From: Azolla pinnata
Lineage: Eukaryota > Streptophyta > Polypodiopsida > Salviniales > Salviniaceae
Direction: 5' to 3'
Length of the DNA stretch: 29,342 bases
Assembly: GCA_037176905.1 (NCBI GenBank)
Contig: JBBBWG010006113.1
Span: 1 to 29,342, forward strand
Both the position numbers and the translations under genes were made by a program. Below, piece by piece: positions 1-10,600 of this stretch (position 1 is the stretch's first letter; each line of letters begins with the position of its first letter). A model generated the notes under the pieces. It made no database searches, had not been told where the DNA came from, and saw only the letters and a program-made list of their open reading frames with translations.

Positions 1-462
1 GATCAATCGCTTGCTGATTAATGTTTTGAACTAGGCGTTGCTTTGTAATTTCTAGTTTTGGCAGGCGCAGATTAAAATGTAATTTATAATCTTGTTAGGC
101 GTTTTATTTTTTTGTAATTCTCAATAATAATAATAGTAAATAAATAAATAACACGATTCTGATTAAATTAATTTCAATTACAATATTTTGCAAATACATA
201 GGAGATATATATATAGATATATATTGTACACATCTTCTTAAGCCCCTTCCGATCACTCCCATCTATCGTTGAATCGTCGCTGTTCACAACTGGCAAAAAT
301 CGTTGGATTCACGAAATTGCCCGAAACCCTAAACTAGACAACAAATCTGCTGATGCCAATGGGCAGTTGCTGTTGCTGTTGCTGAAACGAACAAGTCGTT
401 CAAAGGAGGCCGATTCATAGCTGGCCAAAAAAAGCACCAGATTCATGGTACGTGGCATAAAC

Positions 463-583
463 CTTAAGACCTAAACCCCAAACCCTAAGACCTAAACCCT
501 AAACCCTAAGATCTAAATCCTAAACCGTAAGACCTAAATCCTAAACCCTAAACCCCCAAACCCTAAACCCTAGACCCTCAACA
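463..583. repeat. Telomere-like (CCCTAAA) degenerate tract, copy 1
   Basis: Irregular run of 'cctaaaccctaaaccctaag' type heptamers on the + strand, with variants such as cctaagac and cctaaatc. It matches the plant telomeric unit TTTAGGG on the opposite strand. Telo-box motifs (AAACCCTAA) near plant promoters are known regulatory sites, but the degenerate run here may simply be interstitial repeat. Confidence 0.85.
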
Positions 584-1025
584 AGAGAACAAATTTGTTG
601 TTGTATTTGGCCGTTAACGAGTAATGGGCAAAAAAACCATTTTTACACACAAGACACTGACTCTCTCTTCTCTTCAGAATCAATAACATGATTTTGATTA
701 AATTAATTTCAATTACAATATTTTGCAAATACATAGGATATATATATATATATTGTACACATATTAACTCCCTTACTATCGCTGCTTCCTAATTGCTTCT
801 TGTTGATCGATTCTATCCGTCTTTTACTGATCACTTCCATCTATCTCCGAATTGTTGCAGTTCACAATTGGCAAAAATCGTTGGATTCACGAAATGTGCC
901 CGAAACCCTAAACTGGACAGCAAATCTGCTGCTGCCGATGGGCAATTAATTTGCTGAAACGAATAGGTCGTCCGAGGGAGGCCAATGCATAGCTGGCTAA
1001 AAAAGCATCAGATTCACGGTATGTG

Positions 1026-1308
1026 GCATAAACCCTAAGACCTAAATCCTTAAACCCCAAACCCCAAACCCCAAACCATGAACCCCAAACTCTAAAAAAC
1101 CCTAAACCCTAAAAAACCCTAAACCCTAAACCCTAAACAAGAGAACAGATTTGTTGTATTCAAGTAATGGGCCAAAAAAAAGACTTTTGGACCATTTTTA
1201 CACATGAACCCTTAAAAACCCCAAACCCTGAAAAACCCTAAACCCTAAAAAACCCTAAACCCTAAACCCTTAAAAAAACCCTAAACCCTAAACCCTAAAC
1301 CCTAAACA
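1026..1308. repeat. Telomere-like (CCCTAAA) degenerate tract, copy 2
   Basis: Two blocks of 'aaccctaaaccctaaa' with interruptions (aaaaaaccctaaaccc, aaaccccaaacc) at about 1026-1137 and 1208-1308. A 70 bp stretch shared with the leader at 1306-1375 separates them. The tract lies directly upstream of the ferredoxin leader and belongs to the second copy of the upstream duplication. Confidence 0.85.
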
Positions 1309-1431
1309 AGAGAACAGATTTGTTGTATTCAAGTAATGGGCCAAAAAAAAGACTTTTGGACCATTTTTACACACAAGACACACACTCTCTGTCTTTTCTC
1401 TTCAGAATCAGGACAAGACTTGGAAGGTCCC

Positions 1432-4400
1432 ATGGCTCGTTGGTCAGCGATTTGCAGAAGATCCCTGAAGCCATTCCTTGCCTCCAGCTCTCCGACTCCA
1501 CGCAGCCCAAGCTTCTTCCCTTCCTCCCCTTCTTCCCCTCTTTCTCCTGCTTCCGAGGTATGGAAACAGTACGGTCTCGGCCTTCCCAAAAGCCTTCGCT
1601 GGCCGGGTACGCCTTCCTTGTCTTATCTCCCTGGTCGTTTGTTTTTTGGTTTGTTTTGGGTTCCTTTTACTATTTTTGTTTTCAGGGTCTCGGGGGTTTC
1701 CACGGCTTTTTGTATGGAAATGTTGACAGAGTTCCTTTCTTTTGCATCTGAATGTAGCTTGTTAACACATGTATACATGTGTGTGTGTGTATCATGTGTA
1801 TATTTGTGTACGTATGTTTAATCACATCTCCTCGTCTTTGTAGCATGCCACAATTCTGGATTTCAAACAAGGTCTTTTTCTTCTTCATCGGCTTCCTTGT
1901 CTTATCTCCCTGGTCGTTTGTCTTCAAACAAGGTCTTTTTGTATGGAAATGTTGACAGAGTTCCTTTCTTTTGCATCTGAATGTAGCTTGTTAACACATG
2001 TATACATGTGTGTGTGTGTATCATGTGTATATTTGTGTACGTATGTTTAATCACATCTCCTCGTCTTTGTAGCATGCCACAATTCTGGATTTCAAAAAAG
2101 GTCTTTTTCTTCTTCATCGGCTTCCTTGTCTTATCTCCCTGGTCGTTTGTCTTTGTGTTTGTTTTGGGTTTCTTTTACTATTTTTGTTTTCAGGGTCTCG
2201 GGGGTTTCCACAGCTTCGTGTATGGAAATGTTGACAGAATTCCTTTCTTTTGCATCTGAATGTAGCTTGGTAACATATGTATACATGTGCGTGTATCATG
2301 TGTATATTTGTGTACGTATGTTTAATCACATCTCCTCGTCTTTGTAGCATGCCGCAATTCTGGATTTCAAAAAAGGTGTTTTTCTTCTTCATCGGATTCT
2401 TCGGACTCGAGCACAGAAACGTAGGTATTCTATTTCCTGTATCGTTTTAGTGTGAGTGAGAGAGATGATGATGCACCAACATACACAGGGGACGAAACAA
2501 TCGTTGTTCGGGGCTCTTTGAAAATTATCTCACGATGCCCATGTACCCAAAAGGCTATCTTTCCCAAAATATATTTTGTCACGGACCTTTACTTTCTCTT
2601 TTCAGATTAGATTTCTCAGAATCCTTAGTTTCTAGTTCTCTATACAATATGTGAGCATCTGTGTGCACATCGCAATCCTAATGACATGTTCCACTCACCT
2701 TTGCAATGGTGTTCAGATGCGAGCTTTGGATATACTTCTCCCCATATTGATTTTTTTGTATGATTGCATCAGTGTTCAAGATTTTTTCTTTGGGAGATTT
2801 TTAGTTCATAGGTAGAGGGCTTCCAAAGTTTCTAAGCTTCAATGATGGTTTGAACATCCTTTTATTCATTCCTACCTGTATATGGAAAGTAATCCTCAAC
2901 GTGCAACCCCACAAACCATTTCTGAATGCATTGAATCGAGTTGGATGCTAATGGTTTTTCTGTGGTAAGCATGGAGTCTTATTAACTTTCAATTTCAAGG
3001 TGTTATCTTCACCTCCAATATGGATTTGTAACTATTTGAAAGTGACATACATAACTCTAATGGGATTCTTTGAGTTTAGTGCTTAGAGTTTACCCAACCC
3101 GTTAATTGTGGCATATGAGTTTAAAGATGGAGCAGGGCTACTAGCTTTGTGTTGCATTCATAGTGTTAGATTTCGTTTAATATTAGAGTATTGGGAATGA
3201 CAACTTCCATTGAATACCTCCTCTAAGCATGGGTTTAGGGTTTAGGGTTTAAGGATCATACTAGTTATAGATTCTCTTAGGTTGTGAGGGGGTCATCAAC
3301 ATGAATTTGGCCCTCAATGATGTTGCCTGCAGGCTGCTACAGAACTATCTGCACGAATCAAAAAGCGATATTGCAAAAGGCCCACTTATTGTTTTTCCTT
3401 GTTTTCTCATGAGAATCCCCGTGTAAATTGATCAATGGCATCCTTGTTCAAACATAAACTGAATGCAGTCATTGAACAATGGCGTCCTTGTTTCACCGTC
3501 CCGCCTTAGAACTTAGAACTCTGTGATAGGCCTGTAAATGACAAGGAAACAGGGAAGAAAAGAGAGAATGATAGTAGAAACTGACATAAGAATCTAGAAC
3601 ACATTTGACTTGGATACCTTGAATGGAGTACAAAGAGATGACATTCAGTTTGTATTACGGTGTTCACGGTAGAGTAAGAAAACGTATTGGGGCGATGCCC
3701 TCACCTGCTTAACCAATCATTTCTTGCATTGAGAAATCTTTATAGATATGACATTTAATAGGGTTTGTTCCATTTTTGTGGTTATGAATCCTGTATTCGG
3801 AAGTAATAAGAAATTTATTATGCTGCTTAGGATTTCGGTGACATTTGTGGATAAGGATGGGGAAGAGAAAACCATTAAGGTACCACTTGGCATGTCCATG
3901 CTTGAAGCTGCCCATCAGAATGACATCGAACTTGAAGGTTTCCTTGAACTTGCTTCCTTTCTTTTGGGTAATTTTATTTAAATGTAATTCATCCTTTCTA
4001 TTTATTTGACTATACAGGAGCTTGCGAAGGTTCACTGGCTTGTTCTACATGCCACGTAATCATTATGGTCCGTATGTCTATCGACATATTTTCTTGTTAC
4101 ATTCTGCCATAAGCACATTAACTTCCCATTGATCTGATAACAGTCAGATGTTCAATGTGGTAAGGATAGTAGTTTGTTTCAAAAGAAGACTACGTAGATT
4201 CATCTTACGTCACCTTATTGCTCTACCAAGTTACTTGTGTCCTGTCATGGTAACCTGATTCTCGTCTGTGAACATCTAAGCGTTCGATACTTGACTGTAT
4301 ACATAGATTGAACATACTTAGAGCGAACAGAAGCAAACTAGATAGTAGAATATAATTGGCCTGTGGAAGATGGTTGCGATTGAAATAATATAAGTGAGAT

Positions 4401-5769
4401 GGTTCTAGAAGGACAGCAGCAATGTGTAATATACAGTACAGGAAGAATAGTTTTTAGAGAGATAGAGAGCATCCCTATACCCAACTAGAACCAATTGTAA
4501 ATATTAACTAAGAAATCAAGTTTTTATTAGACTGTATTTCTGGTAATTTGATCTATTGTTGGTCTTCTCGTCTACTAAAAGTTCTTCCATCATTTTGTGA
4601 AGTGGACTTCATAGGTAATGCAAGTTAAAGGTGACCACAAAAACATCAATGAACAATTAAAATTGTTAACTATTAGCATGATAGATAGAGACTGTGTCTA
4701 AAGTTCAATAATCTCTTTGAAGTAGTAATGCCTCTAAATTCTTGAATTTAGTAGCTGTATGCTGGAGGGATGGGAATAGAGTAGTAGTTAGAACCATGCA
4801 TGTACAAAATATATATACTTACTTGTCATCAGGTACAATTAAGTATAAAAAAGACTAAGGGCTAATATCAGCAACCCGTTCCTTCCATGCAGTAGGCAGA
4901 ACAATCCTTCTGTGCATTTCAGTTCATTTGATTGAAACTTTTATGAGCATAGTTCCTTCCATCTCATGTGTGGATCATGTATGTGCAGGATGAAGCATAC
5001 TACAACAAACTACCAGAACCTACGGATGAAGAGAATGATATGCTAGATCTTGCTTTTGGTTTGACAGAAACGTAAGAAACAATGTCTTGTTGAGTTCAGT
5101 TATAACATGTGTCGATGTTTGGTGTGATTTGCCGGGTATGCCTGATATTCCATGAAATCATGATGTCCATCTGACGGGATGCACTTCTTTGGATATGTTT
5201 AGAGAGATTCTATCAAGTTATATTTGATATGGTGTGTCAATCATTGGTCTGATAGCTTCCATGGCTTCCATAGAATTCATGATGAGCATCTAAGGAGATT
5301 CTTGCCTTTCTACGAAACCTGCATAGATTATTCTGGTTTAAATGAAGTGACATGTGGGTTCAGAAAGTTTTTTCTGAAATGGAAGTGTGTTTGAAAGATC
5401 TCCCATTCCTTTCATTGAAAAACGAATGTTCTTTGAAAGATATTCATGCTTTAATAGTTGTGGGAGTAGGGAGTCCTTTGTTTTCAAGGGAATGTAGTCT
5501 AGGGGTTTATTAGTTTGTAATGAGAGTTACAATGTGTAAAACATCTGTTGTTGTCAATGGAATGATGAAACTCTTAATGAAAGTTATGTTCCGAAGAATT
5601 CCTCCTTTCCCTTGGACAACAAATGTTCTTGACAGATTCTCGTGTAAAATGCAGGTCGCGTCTCGGTTGTCAAGTAGTAGCGAAACCAGAGCTCGACGGT
5701 ATCAGGCTTCTGTTGCCATCGGCAACAAGGAATTTTGCTGTGGATGGTTATGTTCCAAAACCACATTAG
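1432..5769 (+). CDS. MFDX: Mitochondrial [2Fe-2S] ferredoxin (adrenodoxin-like), six exons
   Basis: Electron carrier of the mitochondrial matrix; in this family it takes electrons from an NADPH adrenodoxin reductase and passes them to Fe-S assembly and biotin synthase. Exons I assign: 1432-1606, 2348-2420, 3831-3937, 4018-4067, 4989-5071, 5655-5769. All junctions are GT-AG, the phases agree, and the sum is 603 nt (200 residues plus TAG), close to plant family members. Residues 1 to about 80 form an Arg/Ser-rich, acid-poor presequence ([15 protein letters not shown]) typical of mitochondrial import. The ferredoxin domain starts at [10 protein letters not shown]. The cluster ligands are C121, C127, C130 ([12 protein letters not shown]) and C168 (RLGCQ), spaced CX5CX2CX37C. 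The protein ends in the family tail [12 protein letters not shown]. An in-frame ATG at 1336 would add 32 residues; I prefer 1432 because the presequence starts there. Exon 1 could instead end at 1557, but only 1606 keeps the frame into exon 2. Intron 1 holds two extra partial copies of exon 2. Confidence 0.95.
1844..1890 (+). pseudogene. Partial duplicate of ferredoxin exon 2 (first decoy)
   Basis: This stretch repeats the first ~47 nt of exon 2 (starting at 2348) with few changes and keeps the upstream acceptor 'ctcgtctttgtag'. It then runs into a copy of intron 1 sequence, not into the rest of the exon. If spliced from exon 1 in the normal phase it reads [15 protein letters not shown] and stays open for a while, but there is no matching downstream donor as good as the real one. 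Confidence 0.8.
2073..2119 (+). pseudogene. Partial duplicate of ferredoxin exon 2 (second decoy)
   Basis: Second copy of the exon 2 beginning, 229 bp after the first decoy and 275 bp before the genuine exon. The acceptor 'tctttgtag' is intact. The copy breaks off at 'cttcttcatcgg', where the true exon continues with the Ser/Asp codons and the AAAC donor junction at 2420. Confidence 0.8.
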
Positions 5770-7651
5770 CGCAGCAGAGTACACGATTTCTATGTAATTC
5801 TTTTCTGTTTCATTTTTCTCTGTGTGGGTCAAGTCAATGCTGATGCCAATGATCTGTTGGTAAAAGAAGAAAATATCTGAAGGGCTGCTGCTGCTACCAC
5901 CGCCGCAATCAATATATTTAGTCAGTGGGCACCCTCATGTACAAGAGGCTTGTTTCTGTTCCAGGCATCATTTGTGCTTTCCTACCTCCAAACCACCATT
6001 GTTCCCCTGAGATGCCTGCTTATACAGGAAATACACCATACATGTGTCTTTCTCTTTTCGGCCTAAGTTTGAAGCTATAGAATTTTGGGTTCTGTAATGG
6101 CAGAGAAGTTTGCTCAAATGCAATTTTTTCGAGAGGCGTTTTTGCAAGAATTTTACAGTTGCTTATTACTGTGCTGCTTGTCATTAATCCATGGAAAAGA
6201 TGCTGGGATCTGTCAGTGCACTACATGTTTTGTGGAATCTAACTTGCTGCGCCCAACGTCAATGGTGTCTCCTAATCAAAATGCTATGCTCTCTCATTTT
6301 CGTTTTATGATACCACTGGTGTATTGTGTTAAATACTGTTATGAATCATGGGAGGTCACACCAAATTGCTGTCGTTTTTTTGTCTTATGATCTCTTTCTT
6401 CGTGTGCTGTAAAATGCGGAGAAAAATCTTGCGGTAGAGAGCCACATTAACAGAATGTTTGGACTTTCATGCCGGGTAAATTGTGGTAATCTGCATGCAC
6501 ATGCATCTTATGGGTCATTGAATGAAGGTAAATAGAGCCCATTTGTTTTGTGATGAATTTGGAATCAAGTTGTGTCTGAACTGGTACTATCAGCATATAC
6601 TAGTCTAGAATCTCTACCTTCGTTGGAAGCTGAGGACTTGTGTTTCTGGACTCAGTTTATATGATTGGTTTAGGGTTTAGGGTTTAGAGTTTGCTCCACA
6701 GTAAAAAAACACACCCAAATTTACCACCACAGCTTTTTTTACCTTCCAAATTGAATTCACTCCAAAAAAACATACCCACTAAACTTAAATCACCAAATTA
6801 CATCCACCAAAATGCCTCAACCCGCACCAATCTCAACTGCTCTACCAGAATTGTCCCTTTACCAATCTATCAACACCCACTAAACCTAATTTTCCACCAT
6901 GTTCCCCACCAAACTCTTTAACTACCCTCAACTCACACCTCATTTATGTTGATGAATACATCAATGAAGATGAAATCATAAGCTTTAACAATGCCCAAAA
7001 TCTCATCATCAATAGCAAGTATCGTTGTATGATCCAATTCTTCTAATTGACGTTGTTGCCGATCTCTTAATGAACTCCTACTATTCATCACTCATATGCT
7101 TCATCATTCGCTAGACATCCAGAATTGCCTAAACAAATTTGGTTGACAACATATGATAGAATATTGATGCATTGAGGGTGCTTTAATGATGCCACAAGGC
7201 TTGATCCTAAACCAACACAAGAGATCACTGCTTTCTTGCTGTAGATGGTATCATAGTTCAGCTCGGCTCAATTCAAGTTCAAAAATTCGGTTTAAATGGT
7301 TTAAAACAGCTTGAAACCACAGTTTAGGCAGTGTAAACTGCTTCAGATCATCCGATTTCATGGTGTTTGGCTTAATCGGTTTAAGTTCCAAAGTGCCTCC
7401 CCACATCAAACATAACCATTGCTGATTAGTACAACATATGTACCACAGCAAAGCATCGACCACCAAATGGAGAGCTTCCAATTTTAAAATAGTGATATGG
7501 CACTATTATCAATCATTAATCGCTCGATTGAGAGCTTGAAATTTCCACAAAATTTTACTATGATTAATCATCAAGCTCCCGGAACCAGATTAAGATGTGC
7601 AAAAGTTTTACAGTTAACTCGGGGGACAACATCAATCGATCGATCGATCAA
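5770..7651. other. Intergenic between convergent ferredoxin and polymerase genes
   Basis: The two flanking genes converge here, so this holds both 3' untranslated regions. The open frames in it (for example 6085-6390 and 6691-6921) lack recognisable domains and look accidental. A short telomere-like run 'ggtttagggtttagggttta' sits at about 6667-6689. On the minus strand around 6945-7085 a short open stretch rich in charged residues (RDRQQRQLEELD) might be a relic of a mobile element, but I cannot identify it. Confidence 0.6.
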
Positions 7652-7661
7652 TCAATCATCG
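7631..7661. repeat. ATCA/ATCG microsatellite across the polymerase stop codon
   Basis: A run of ATCA and CGAT tetranucleotides covers the stop codon of the polymerase gene (TGA, complement of 7652-7654). Slippage here would change the last residues or the stop of the protein. Confidence 0.7.
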
Positions 7662-10600
7662 ACCACCCAGAATTTCATTCTGATTCCCATGCTCAAGAGC
7701 TCTTGATAGAGAAGCTTGCATGCATACGGCATCGGAACCTGGACAACGTGTTTATAGCTACTGCAAGACCGGCATTTCAAGCCATACTGCTCTCGCCAGA
7801 CCACAATATGGCACTTCTTACAGATGAACATGACATATGGATCGCTGAGATCGAAGAGCCTCTCTTTCAGGTTCGCTGAAGCACCATGAACAATCAGACA
7901 ATCCCTCTCCATCTCACCGAACTTTACCCCTCCTTGCCTCTTCCTCCCGGCCACTGGTTGCATTGTGAGGGAGTCAACACGGCCCTTGCTCCTACATTTT
8001 ATCTTATCCAAAGCCATGTGGGCTAGCCTTTGATAGAAAACCGGACCAATCGATATCTTGTTTACTAGCTTCTTTCCAGTTCTTCCATTGATCATAACCT
8101 CCTTTTCTCCGCCATATCTGCAAAAAAAAAATCCCAGCTAAAACAGATGCAATTGTTTCGGCCTTTTTCAATATCTCGTTCACTAGTTCCTTTCCAGTTC
8201 TAACCTCTTTTTCCCCATACTCACAAAAAAGGGTCATACCAACGAATCCCTCTTTTTTTTTTTACCTATAAAAACCCAGCTAAACAGAGATCTGGCATAA
8301 AAGCTCGTGCCAACAAATCTCTCTTCAACAGTGAGATGGCTCGAGCAATAGTAACTTGAGCCCAACAATTGATGCATGCTCAAAACTGATGATGAGATGA
8401 AATCCTAGAAAGCCTTTAAGGGGGCAGAGGTAATGATTATTTACTTGGTTCTATATTTGAAGATAGAATAAAAATATGTCAATTTTTTGAACCAAAATGA
8501 TGCGATGCCAAACCAATTCCTTTCAACAATGAGATTGGAAGCCATGAAGATTATTGACATATTCTCAAGATGGGTGAGCATAAGTCCTAGAAAGCCTTGG
8601 AGAGGAGTGGAGACAGATGATTATCAACTAGGTTCTATAAATTTGAAGATCCAACAAAAGTATGTCGAACAACATAGAGAAACTCAGAATCTACTTCTTT
8701 CTCAGCAGCGTGACTGGTCCTTTGGGGCACAATTACAATGCAAGGGGAGGAATGTACAGTACAAAATGCATTTGAAATATATAAATGTGGAAGAAATATT
8801 TAGTTCTTAAGCAGGATCGATTTCTCATTCTTTCAGTGTAAGTGTGTCAAGTAAAGGACAATATAATAAAATATATTATTTTACCTCCTAATCGCTTGTA
8901 AGATGCCCTCCACATCCATATCATTGAATGGGCTACCATCAACTCTTTGTCCACTTGCCACGGAAATCTTAGCAGCAATGGCTTCTGCCAGTTGTCCAAC
9001 AGTTTGCCTGCTTGGAAATGCATGAGGATTTATTATAATGTCAGGCACAATCCCTTGTGGAGTGAAAAACATATCTGCTTCATCACATAAGAAACCAACG
9101 ACCCCTTTTTGTCCATGTCGTGATGAGAACTTATCCCCATCCACAGGAGCACGTGTTTCTCTTAATCTCACACGTGCAAGTGGATTCTCTTCGTCGTCTG
9201 ATGTCAAAATTACTTGATCAACTCTCCCTCTATTGACAGCATTCAGTTTGATGCATGATTCATCCCATTCTGATGTTGATGATTCTCTTAGACGATATAT
9301 TTTTGCAATCACTTCATGGGGTAAAAAGTCCTGTTCAATGATCGGTAGACCACTGCCATCAAGCTTACTCTCTCTCGATTCCAGTTCTGGATTTTGAGAG
9401 AAGTTTGCAAACTTCTCAAATTTGCCATCGATCTCAAAGTCGAGAGACTGAAAATGGACGGATCTGAAGAGCCCACGATCAACAGATGAGCGGTTGATAA
9501 TGATGGAATCCTCTTGATTATACCCAGAAAAGGGGATGATGGCAACAATAGCATTCTGTCCATTACTAAGATCTTGTCTTCGTAAAAATTTCGGCAATTT
9601 CGTCTCGCATAGTGGAGTTTGAGGATAGAACAGCTGATGGCTTGTGGCATCAGACCTCCCTGATAAGCATGTTGTGTACATGCCTACAGCTTGTTTCCCA
9701 TGTTTCTGTGCCTGGTACATTACTCTGTTGTAGGCATTGTGGTTAAAAAAAGGAATAAGGTTTGTCCCGAGAGAGAAGGAGAGGCATGGATGTAATTGAC
9801 AATGTGTGAAGTCAACATTGCCCTTTCTTCTAGAATTCTTTAACTCTCTAAAATCTTGAGCTACGATGCACCTCTCTTCTTCGTTTGGTCCCACAAGTTC
9901 AACTATTCCATTATCCAATAAATAAGTATACACGCACTCTCTTTGAAACTTTAGCTGCCCAATTTGCTGCGATTTTATACGAGGGTAGTTATTCTTTAGG
10001 CGAATCAATGGTCGTACAAAACGTCCCCCATCACAGAAAATGTGTACTTCCTTCCTACATGGATCTTCAGCTATTTCGACCTGAAAGGAGACATAACATT
10101 GTTAATATACAGTTTTCAATCATTAGAGTTGTAAAAATCACATAGTATTAGTACTAATTGGATTGGATTGATGTAGTTTAAGGTTTTCACTCCGAGATTT
10201 CTATTCCTTTCTATACCCCTATAACATGGCAAAACGACATTTCACTTTATCCTTCATGAGCTTCGAGTTTGTTTAAGCGTTAATGTCTGAACTTTCCCTT
10301 TTGACCTCTCATTCTTCCTCACTCATGTCATAGATCAACTTAAAAAATTAACACTACAGCATATATTTAGCTTTGTATCAGTTCGATATAAGAAGAGCAG
10401 TTTTTAAAAAATTATAAGAAAGTGTAAATCTAATTCCTCTACATGAATCAAGAGTTGCAAATCAAAGAATTGACGATGACAGTCCAAATGGCCAATGTTT
10501 TATTGCCAGAATAAGATGGCGCAGTTAACACAATCCTACTTATCTTTCATTATCTAACAGAAGAACTTCCAAGAAAATAGAGGATCTACCTCATGGTGAA

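Larger units (their letters stand above)
151..1411. repeat. Tandem duplication of the ferredoxin upstream/leader region
   Basis: A segment running from 'gattaaattaatttcaatta' (about 163 and 694) to 'cttcagaatca' (about 672 and 1400) occurs twice in direct orientation. Both copies contain the same AT-rich stretch ending in 'attgtacacat', the block 'ggcaaaaatcgttggattca', a telomere-like tract, and 'accatttttacaca' followed by a pyrimidine-rich run. The second copy leads directly into the ferredoxin start codon, so the first is a duplicate of its promoter or leader. Copy 2 also contains a nested direct repeat of about 169 bp period (1137-1205 and 1306-1375). No gene is visible in 1-1431. Confidence 0.85.
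1611..2394 (+). repeat. Intronic tandem triplication carrying part of ferredoxin exon 2
   Basis: Three direct copies, about 1611-1890, 1891-2119 and 2120-2394, each begin with 'ccttgtcttatctccctggt' and end with 'ggtstttttcttcttcatcg'. Each includes 'tgtagcttgktaacayatgt', a TG-rich run, and the acceptor 'tctttgtag' followed by CATGCC. Only the last copy continues into the true exon 2 with its donor at 2421. Copy 2 has lost about 50 bp of the intronic middle. The first copy starts right after the exon 1 donor. Confidence 0.9.

Noticed and set aside
6085-6390. 101-codon frame downstream of the ferredoxin gene
   Set aside because: No domain and AT-rich, Cys/Phe-rich random-looking composition; it lies in probable 3' flank.
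8487-8810. 107-codon plus-strand frame
   Set aside because: It lies within the last intron of the polymerase gene on the opposite strand and consists of one copy of an intronic duplication.
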